DNA of 10,088 nt from Clostridia bacterium (GTDB lineage: Bacteria; Bacillota; Clostridia; Oscillospirales; QAMX01): assembly GCA_017547975.1 (NCBI GenBank), contig JAFYNU010000350.1:1-10088 (forward strand), read 5' to 3'. Both the position numbers and the translations under genes were made by a program. Positions within the stretch are counted from its first letter, which is position 1. Every line of letters starts with the position of its first letter. Below are positions 4,839 to 10,088 of this stretch, piece after piece. The notes beneath the pieces were generated by a model. It saw only the letters and a list, made by a program, of their open reading frames with translations, was not told where the DNA came from and did no database searches.

Positions 4839-5555
4839 ATGGGATACGCCCTGTTTGCCCTCCTGGGCCTGGGGATGAGCCCCCTGTGCCTTTGGATCCT
4901 CAACAAAATGCCCGACAGGGCCTTTTGCGATTACGACGAGACCCCGGGTACGGAATGCGCGTCCCCCCGGTTCTTCCTCAAACCGCACGGCATCCCCCTT
5001 GGACTCTTTCTGGCCCTTTGCGGCGCCCTGCTTTTCGGGCGCTACGGGTGGCAGCCGGTGCTGATTCCCCTGCTTCTTCTCATCGCCTGCCTTGGCATGA
5101 TTGCCCTTTCCGACCTGAAATTCACCATCATCCCGGATGAATTGCTCATTGCCGGGGGTGTGGCGGCCTTTTTCGTGGCTCTCCACGACGCCCTTGGCAG
5201 TCAGCTCCTTTGGGGCTGGATCCTGCCCTTCCTGGGGGCACCCCTGGGGGCTGGGATGGTGCTGCTTCTGAATCTTTTGGGCCGCCTCCTTTACAAGCGG
5301 GATGCGGTGGGCATGGGCGACCTGAAGCTTTTGGCAGTGTGCGGCCTGGCCCTGGGTGCCGGGGGCATCGTCATGGGCGCCCTGCTTGGGGTGCTTCTGG
5401 CGGGGGTGGTGTTTGCCATCCTGATGCTTTCCAAAAAGATGCAACCCGACCAGTACTACCCCTTTGGCCCCTGGCTGGTTCTCGGTACCCTGCTGACCCT
5501 TTGTTTCCGGCCCCTGTTTGACCGGGCGGTGGTCTGGTACCTTTCCCTTTTGTAA
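4839..5555 (+). CDS. pilD: Prepilin peptidase / N-methyltransferase (PilD/ComC family)
   Basis: 238 residues with about seven to eight hydrophobic segments. It is an aspartic membrane protease (A24 family): the two catalytic aspartates sit in ALSDLKFTIIPDE (Asp92) and GMGDLKLL (Asp161, the GxGDxKL motif). It removes the basic leader of the pilin encoded upstream and normally methylates the new N-terminus. The N-terminal loop of full-length family members usually carries paired CxxC zinc motifs; here only Cys30 and Cys40 lie in that loop, with no CxxC, so the loop is reduced. There is no good SD. The ATG follows the pilO stop by 3 bp, which suggests translational coupling. It is slightly shorter than typical (about 250-260 residues). 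Confidence 0.93.
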   Translation: MGYALFALLGLGMSPLCLWILNKMPDRAFCDYDETPGTECASPRFFLKPHGIPLGLFLALCGALLFGRYGWQPVLIPLLLLIACLGMIALSDLKFTIIPDELLIAGGVAAFFVALHDALGSQLLWGWILPFLGAPLGAGMVLLLNLLGRLLYKRDAVGMGDLKLLAVCGLALGAGGIVMGALLGVLLAGVVFAILMLSKKMQPDQYYPFGPWLVLGTLLTLCFRPLFDRAVVWYLSLL

Positions 5556-5582
5556 TTTTACTTTGACCGGAGGATTTTTCCC

Positions 5583-7196
5583 ATGGCCTTACTCAAACGC
5601 AACGCCAACCCCAAACAAGCCGACCCGATTGCCGAAAATCCCGAGGTAGCCACCCCGGTAAACGAATCGGCCGGACGGGCGCTGATCGTGCCGGAGGTGC
5701 AAACCGTCAACCTCTCCAAGATCAAGGTGGCCCAGAACGTGCTGGCCCTCATTCCCGAAGCCATTGCCACCGCCAATAAAATGCTCCCCCTCTACCTGAC
5801 CAACCGGGACACCACCCTGGTGGTTGCCATGGCCGACCCCAGAAACGACGACGCCATCAATAACATCGGCGTTTACACCGGCCTCAGCCTGGAGGCCATG
5901 TACGCCCCCGCCGAGGTGATCGAGGAAAAAATCCGGGAGCTTTACACCACCCAGCGTGCCTACTCCGCCGCAAAGGAGCTGGTTTCCAGCGTGGAAACCA
6001 CCGAAGAAAACGACCTGGGCAACGATGAATCGGTGCCTATCGTCCGCTTCGTCAACAACATGATCGAAGAAGCCATTCTCATGAAGGCTTCGGATATTCA
6101 CATCGAGCCCCAGGAGCATCTTTTGCGCATCCGCTTCCGCGTGGACGGCAAAATGGTGATCTACATGGACACCGGCGTGGACCTTGGCCCCTCGGTTGCC
6201 AGCCGTATCAAATTCATTTCGGGCCTCAACATTGCCGAACGCCGCATTCCCCAGGACGGCCGTATCAACTACAACTACGGCAAGGGCACCGTTGACCTGC
6301 GTATCTCCATTCTGCCGGGGGCTTTTGGCGAAACCATCGTCATGCGTATCACCACCGCCCTGAGCTTCAACCTGAACATCAACTCCATCGGGTTCACCGA
6401 CCCCAACAAGAAGCTCTTTACCAGGGCCATTTCGGCCACCCACGGCTTGATTCTGCTTACCGGACCCACCGGTTCGGGCAAAACCACCACCCTCTACTCC
6501 GCCCTTTCGGAGCTGAATAAGCCCGACGTGAACATCATCACCGTGGAAGACCCGGTGGAAATGATCATGGACAACCTGACCCAGGTGGAGGTCAACGCCG
6601 CGGCAGGGCTGACCTTTGCCAAGGTCATGCGCTCCATCCTGCGCCAGGACCCGGATATCGTCATGGTGGGTGAAATCCGCGACGAGGAAACCGCCAAAAT
6701 CGCCATGACCCTTTCCATCACCGGCCACCTGGTGTTCAGCACCCTGCACACCTTCGACTCCCCCTCGGCGGTCATGCGTCTGGTGGACATGGGTGTGGAA
6801 CCCTACATGGTATTTTCCGCCCTGTCGGCGGTGGTATCCCAGCGGCTGGTTCGCCGCCTGTGCCCCAATTGCCGCCACGCCTACCACGCCACCGACGCCG
6901 AGTGCCAGGTGCTTGGTATGCCAGCCGGTACCGATTACGAGCTCTACTCGGCGGAACCCCACGGCTGTGACGTCTGCAACGGCACCGGCTATATCGGCCG
7001 TACCGCCGTGCACGAAATTCTCATGATGTCCCCCGCCATCCGGGATAACCTGGCCTCCGGCGGGAATACCGAAACCATCCGCAAAATTGCCAAAGAAGAG
7101 GGCATGACCACCCTGCTTGACAACCTGAAAGAACTGGTTCTGGACGGCACCACCTCCATGGAGGAACTGCGCCGAACCTATTCCGAAGTGGTATAA
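5583..7196 (+). CDS. pilB: Type IV pilus assembly ATPase PilB
   Basis: 537 residues, a full-length GspE/PilB-family hexameric motor that drives pilin polymerisation. A GspE N-terminal (T2SSE_N) domain at about 50-125 precedes the ATPase core. The core has Walker A GPTGSGKTT (294-302), an Asp-box region (VEDPVE, 321-326), Walker B-type DIVMVGEIRD (358-367) and the His-box GHLVFSTLHT (381-390). A zinc-binding four-cysteine module is present (Cys427, Cys430, Cys462, Cys465), as in PilB/GspE and unlike PilT. The cysteines and the N-terminal domain identify it as the extension ATPase rather than the retraction ATPase. GGAGG (5569-5573) lies 9 nt before the ATG. It works on the platform protein PilC encoded next, 16 bp downstream. 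Confidence 0.97.
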   Translation: MALLKRNANPKQADPIAENPEVATPVNESAGRALIVPEVQTVNLSKIKVAQNVLALIPEAIATANKMLPLYLTNRDTTLVVAMADPRNDDAINNIGVYTGLSLEAMYAPAEVIEEKIRELYTTQRAYSAAKELVSSVETTEENDLGNDESVPIVRFVNNMIEEAILMKASDIHIEPQEHLLRIRFRVDGKMVIYMDTGVDLGPSVASRIKFISGLNIAERRIPQDGRINYNYGKGTVDLRISILPGAFGETIVMRITTALSFNLNINSIGFTDPNKKLFTRAISATHGLILLTGPTGSGKTTTLYSALSELNKPDVNIITVEDPVEMIMDNLTQVEVNAAAGLTFAKVMRSILRQDPDIVMVGEIRDEETAKIAMTLSITGHLVFSTLHTFDSPSAVMRLVDMGVEPYMVFSALSAVVSQRLVRRLCPNCRHAYHATDAECQVLGMPAGTDYELYSAEPHGCDVCNGTGYIGRTAVHEILMMSPAIRDNLASGGNTETIRKIAKEEGMTTLLDNLKELVLDGTTSMEELRRTYSEVV

Positions 7197-7212
7197 AAAA
7201 GGAGAGAAAAAC

Positions 7213-8442
7213 ATGAAATTCCAATACGTCGCCGTTGATGCCGATGGCAAAAAGGTCAAAAGCGTTGTAGAAGCCGAAAACGAAGCCGGCGCCATCTACT
7301 ACATCCGCAATCAGGAGCTGACCCCCATTTCGGTGAAGCCCTACAAGGAAAAGGCCAAAAACTTCTGGGAAATCGAAATCATGGAGCCCGAGGTCCACAA
7401 GCTCAAGATGAAGAAGAAGGATCTGGCCCACTTTGCCGATAAGATGGCCATCATGATGAAGGCCGGGGTCAAGCTTTCCATGGCCATGGAGGTCATGATC
7501 GAAAGCGAAAAGAACCGCCGGTACCAGAAAATCTACCGTCAGGTGCTCACCGACCTTTACGCCGGTATGTCGCTGGCAGACAGCATGCGGGGCTTCGTTG
7601 CCTTCCCCGAAGCGGTGGTCAACATGGTTGCCTCGGGTGAAAAGAACGGTAAGCTGGACTGGGCCTTTGCCCGCATTTGCGAAATGTACGAAAAGGAACT
7701 GGCCCTTTCGGGCAAGGTGTCTTCCGCCTTCACCTATCCGGCCTTCCTGGTTGTCCTGATGATCGCCCTGTTTGTGGTTATGACCACGGTGGTTCTGCCC
7801 AAATTCTCCAGCATGTACGATTCCTTCGGCGGCGAACTGCCCGCCATGACCAAGTTCCTCATGAACGTTTCGGACTTCCTGATTCATTACGGATGGATCG
7901 TGCTTTTGGCATTAATCGTGATCGTTGTCGCCGTCCTCCTGCTCTACAAATACAACCGGACCTTCCAGGACAAGGTTTCCGGCCTTGCCATGAAGATTCC
8001 CGCCCTGGGCCGCCTCAGCATGGTCAGCAATACCAGTGCCTTTGCCCGTATCACCACCGCCCTGTTGCAGTCGGGTGTTGACGTGGTGGAATCGGTCCGC
8101 ATCGGTGCATCGGTTATCAAAAATAAGCACATGCGCCACAGCCTGGAAAAGAGCCTGGAGCAGGTTGCCCTGGGTGCATCCCTCCATTCGGCCTTCCAAA
8201 AGCTGGGTATTTTCGAATCCCTCTTTGTTTCCATGGTCCAGATTGGTGAGGAAGCCAGCATGCTTCCCGATACCTTCCAGAAAATGGCCGACATGTACGA
8301 AGCCGAAAGCAACGAAGCTTCCCGCAAGTTCACCTCGGTCCTGGAACCCATCCTGACCATGTCCATCGGTTTGATCATCGCTCTGATGGTTGTCGCCATC
8401 ATCATGCCTATGTTCAACATGTATTCGGTCATTTTGGGCTAA
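7213..8442 (+). CDS. pilC: Type IV pilus platform protein PilC (GspF family)
   Basis: 409 residues with the duplicated T2SSF domain, roughly 70-195 and 270-400, plus a small N-terminal strand-rich region (1-45). Membrane helices are at about 176-196, 226-246 and 381-402. Family signatures include the repeated GV.L..A (84-91 and 288-293, around an LLQSGVDVVES block) and GEEASMLPDTFQKMADMYE near 345-363. It is the inner-membrane platform on which PilB acts to extract and insert pilin subunits. The SD AGGAGA starts at 7200, 8 nt before the ATG. It is the last gene of the operon: a strong intrinsic terminator begins about 17 bp after its stop. Confidence 0.96.
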   Translation: MKFQYVAVDADGKKVKSVVEAENEAGAIYYIRNQELTPISVKPYKEKAKNFWEIEIMEPEVHKLKMKKKDLAHFADKMAIMMKAGVKLSMAMEVMIESEKNRRYQKIYRQVLTDLYAGMSLADSMRGFVAFPEAVVNMVASGEKNGKLDWAFARICEMYEKELALSGKVSSAFTYPAFLVVLMIALFVVMTTVVLPKFSSMYDSFGGELPAMTKFLMNVSDFLIHYGWIVLLALIVIVVAVLLLYKYNRTFQDKVSGLAMKIPALGRLSMVSNTSAFARITTALLQSGVDVVESVRIGASVIKNKHMRHSLEKSLEQVALGASLHSAFQKLGIFESLFVSMVQIGEEASMLPDTFQKMADMYEAESNEASRKFTSVLEPILTMSIGLIIALMVVAIIMPMFNMYSVILG

Positions 8443-8458
8443 ATCCATACATAAGACG

Positions 8459-8490
8459 ATCCCCCTGCCGACCCGGCAGGGGGATTTTTT
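8459..8490 (+). terminator. Intrinsic terminator of the pilus operon
   Basis: An uninterrupted GC-rich stem, CCCCCTGCC (8461-8469)/GGCAGGGGG (8475-8483), is extended by an AT/AT pair and followed by TTTTTT. It ends the pilMN-pilC transcript and separates it from the convergent minus-strand genes. Confidence 0.92.
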
Positions 8491-8510
8491 GACAATGGAC
8501 AATTTTGGTG

Positions 8511-8537
8511 CGCGCCGCGAAAACGGCGCGTATTTTT
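8511..8537 (+). terminator. Second, back-up terminator-like hairpin
   Basis: CGCGCCG (8511-8517)/CGGCGCG (8524-8530) with loop CGAAAA is followed by TATTTTT. It lies about 20 bp beyond the main terminator and would catch read-through. Confidence 0.55.
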
Positions 8538-8562
8538 ATGGGGAAACGTACCGGGCAGGGTC

Positions 8563-8586
8563 GTAGGGGCCGGGTCTCCCGGCCCG
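8563..8586 (+). repeat. GTARGGGC...GCCCG palindrome, copy 5 (24 nt)
   Basis: The shell GTAGGGGC/GCCCG encloses CGGG-TCT-CCCG, giving the perfect stem GGGCCGGG (8567-8574)/CCCGGCCC (8578-8585). It has the same 24-nt layout as copies 2 and 3, which are 8 kb away, with a fully different but complementary core. It lies 43 bp beyond the stop of the minus-strand dehydrogenase gene. There is no T-run on the minus-strand side, so a terminator role for that gene is unclear. Confidence 0.75.
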
Positions 8587-8628
8587 AAACTTACAAATTC
8601 CATGCGGCTTGCGGCATTTTCACATCTT

Positions 8629-9723
8629 TTACCGCAACACGTTTCCGATGGCGCTGTCCAGGTCGGTTTGGATGGCATCCACACGGCGGAGGATGGCGGC
8701 GGCCAGGGGGTCGGATTCGGGAAGGCCGGAAATCTCCTCAAGGATGCCAGCCGGGGTCAGGCGGCTTTGGATTTCGCTCCATTTGGTGTCCTTGGGATCG
8801 GAGTAAAGGAGGGCCGCGGCGGCGGTGAGCTCCAGTACGGTGGCGTCCTCCCCGTATTCCCGCAGGAGCTTTGCGGCGCCGATGATGCGCTCGGCCCCGC
8901 CCAGCTTCCGGTGGGGTTCCCGGGCGTTGCGGGCAATGGTATCCACGATGGTGCGGTCGGTGAATTTGGCCTTGGACAGGGCGGCAAATTCCCGCTGATC
9001 TGCCGGGTCGTAGCCGAAACGGGCGCACATGGCGGCGTTGGTGGCGGCGTAGTTTTTGTCCATCAGGGCAAGAATCCGGGGGTCGTTGGCGGCCTCGCCG
9101 TAGTCGCTGTAACCCAAAAGGGCTCCCACGTAGGCAATGACACAGCTGGCGGCGTTGTAGGTGTAGAGCTTGCGGGTGAGAAAATCGGCAAAATTGGGGA
9201 TGGCCCGCACCGCCGGCACGGTGGGAAGGTAGCCCCGGAGGAGTTCGGCATTACATTGCAGGTAGGGGTAGTTCTCCGAATGGATGGAAAGCCCCTCTCC
9301 CTCGATGGTGGTGCAGAACACGGTGGCTTCGCTGATAGGATTCCCCTTGCCAAGGGCGTCCCCCAGGGTGCGGGAGGGATGGGAGGCGTTTTCGCAGGTG
9401 ATGATGGGAAGCGCTTCGTCGGCAAGCTTTGCCGACAGGGCGGCCCCCACCTCGGCAAGGTTCTGCCCGCCCACCGAAACGAAGATCACTTCCGTGTCGG
9501 CCAGGTCGGCATCCTCCCAGGTGACGGCCCTGTAGCCCGAAACCCGGAAATCGGGGCGGACACCCCCGAAAAAGGCCACGTCAAAGCTTCCTTCCCGGTT
9601 CAGGGCATCCACCAGGGCGGCGTCCTTTTCGATAAACAGGATTTCCCGGCCCGCTTCGGCCATCAGGCGGCCGATGAAGCCCCGGCCGGTCTTGCCGGCA
9701 CCGATGATGACGATTTTTTTCAT
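8629..9723 (-). CDS. Mannitol-1-phosphate dehydrogenase family protein, catalytic His replaced
   Basis: 364 residues from the ATG at 9723. An upstream GTG at 9738 is possible, but the ATG forms an ATGA overlap with the preceding gene and starts MKKIVIIGAG. The N-terminal Rossmann domain carries GAGKTGRGF (8-16). The C-terminal polyol-dehydrogenase domain has RKLYTYNAAS (184-193), NAREPHRKL (266-274) and a closing EEISGLP, all parallel to MtlD. In the long-chain polyol dehydrogenases the active site is K-x4-N-x2-H. Here Lys185 and Asn190 are kept, but the His position is Ser193. The product is therefore an NAD(P)-binding oxidoreductase relative whose substrate may differ from mannitol-1-phosphate or fructose-6-phosphate, or whose activity may be altered. 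It is co-transcribed with its paralog upstream. Family confidence is high; exact function is low. Confidence 0.8.
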   Translation of the reverse strand: MKKIVIIGAGKTGRGFIGRLMAEAGREILFIEKDAALVDALNREGSFDVAFFGGVRPDFRVSGYRAVTWEDADLADTEVIFVSVGGQNLAEVGAALSAKLADEALPIITCENASHPSRTLGDALGKGNPISEATVFCTTIEGEGLSIHSENYPYLQCNAELLRGYLPTVPAVRAIPNFADFLTRKLYTYNAASCVIAYVGALLGYSDYGEAANDPRILALMDKNYAATNAAMCARFGYDPADQREFAALSKAKFTDRTIVDTIARNAREPHRKLGGAERIIGAAKLLREYGEDATVLELTAAAALLYSDPKDTKWSEIQSRLTPAGILEEISGLPESDPLAAAILRRVDAIQTDLDSAIGNVLR

Positions 9724-10088
9724 GCGATCCAACCCCACTTTCGAATCAGGTCAATTTTTTGGAGGATCAACTGCCCAAGCTCGCCTGCCGGGTCTAACTT
9801 GCAGACCTTTTCGATCACCGCCTCCACCCCTTCGGTTTCCCGCAGGGTTTGCAGGGCTACGGCAAATTCGTCGGTGGGTTGGGTGTAGAAGATGGCGCAG
9901 GCGATGGCCACCGCCAAATTTTCGGGGTTCACCCCGTATTCCAGGCAAAGCCGGGCGGAGCCCACCAGCCGGTCGTCGGGACCCAGCTTCCGCATGGGAT
10001 CCCGGGCGTTGCGCTCAATGTAGTCCACAATGGCCCGGTCCTGGAGCTTTTTGAGGCTGGTTCGGGTAAAGGCCCACTGCTCGTCAAA
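9720..10088 (-). CDS. Second mannitol dehydrogenase family protein, C-terminal part
   Basis: The frame is open from the right edge to the TGA at 9722-9720 (122 residues visible). It covers only the C-terminal helical domain: RAIVDYIERNARDPMRKL, then DDRLVGSARLCLEYG, then a long helical tail. It aligns with the same region of the neighbouring gene (TIVDTIARNAREPHRKL, ERIIGAAKLLREYG) and with the PLRKLSAGDRL region of MtlD. The cofactor domain and catalytic segment lie beyond the window, so activity cannot be judged. Its stop overlaps the next start by 4 nt (ATGA), so the two paralogs are probably translated in a coupled way. Confidence 0.78.
   Translation of the reverse strand, partial: FDEQWAFTRTSLKKLQDRAIVDYIERNARDPMRKLGPDDRLVGSARLCLEYGVNPENLAVAIACAIFYTQPTDEFAVALQTLRETEGVEAVIEKVCKLDPAGELGQLILQKIDLIRKWGWIA

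Noticed and set aside
5589..7295. A 568-codon open frame antisense to pilB, and similar long antisense frames at 2719-3972, 4188-5444 and 7021-7887
   Set aside because: His/Gly/Gln-rich translations typical of the strand opposite C-ending, GC-rich codons. The plus-strand frames carry the complete PilB, PilMN, PilD and PilC signatures.
8489..8506. Tandem GACAATG-GACAATT beside a TTGACA-like string after the terminator
   Set aside because: Only two 7-bp units, no matching -10 at a proper distance, and no downstream plus-strand gene.
8602..9888. A 428-codon plus-strand open frame
   Set aside because: Gly/Val-rich shadow of the dehydrogenase genes. The minus strand has the Rossmann GAGKTGRG motif and an ATGA overlap between two homologous genes.

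Overview
The window looks like a Gram-positive gut-type clostridium, probably Oscillospiraceae/Ruminococcaceae. Three things suggest this: GC-rich coding DNA with C-ending codons, strong AGGAGG-like ribosome binding sites, and intergenic space crowded with short palindromic repeats of a kind I associate with that group. This is inference from sequence style; there is no rRNA or other taxonomic marker here.

Layout. (1) 1-614, minus strand: the 5' part of a gene for a membrane-anchored, pilin-like secreted protein that runs off the left edge. (2) 615-1261: a divergent intergenic region with near-consensus promoters on both strands, a candidate operator dyad between them, and many palindromic repeats. 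(3) 1262-1690: the major type IV pilin gene. (4) 1691-2697: a roughly 1-kb island of structured repeats enclosing a small DUF559 (Vsr-like) endonuclease gene. (5) 2698-8442: a tightly packed type IV pilus assembly operon: PilM-PilN fusion, PilO, prepilin peptidase PilD, assembly ATPase PilB and platform protein PilC, closed by a strong intrinsic terminator. (6) 8629-10088, minus strand: two tandem, overlapping paralogous genes of the mannitol-1-phosphate dehydrogenase family, the upstream one cut by the window edge.

How it works together. PilD would cleave and methylate the pilin. PilB would power its polymerisation through PilC, and PilMN-PilO would form the inner alignment complex. No retraction ATPase (PilT) or secretin is present in the window; a secretin would not be expected in a single-membrane cell. 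The left-edge protein is probably a minor pilin of the same machine, transcribed divergently from the major pilin.

The most unusual material is the repeat system. Two 150-bp elements (147/150 identical) stand in direct orientation on either side of the DUF559 nuclease gene. They are built from roughly 50-nt double-hairpin units that recur elsewhere in the window with different but still complementary stems. A second family of 21-27-nt palindromes has a fixed shell (GTARGGGC...GCCCG) around a variable, always complementary core. A nuclease-linked repeat mobilisation system is a plausible but unproven reading.
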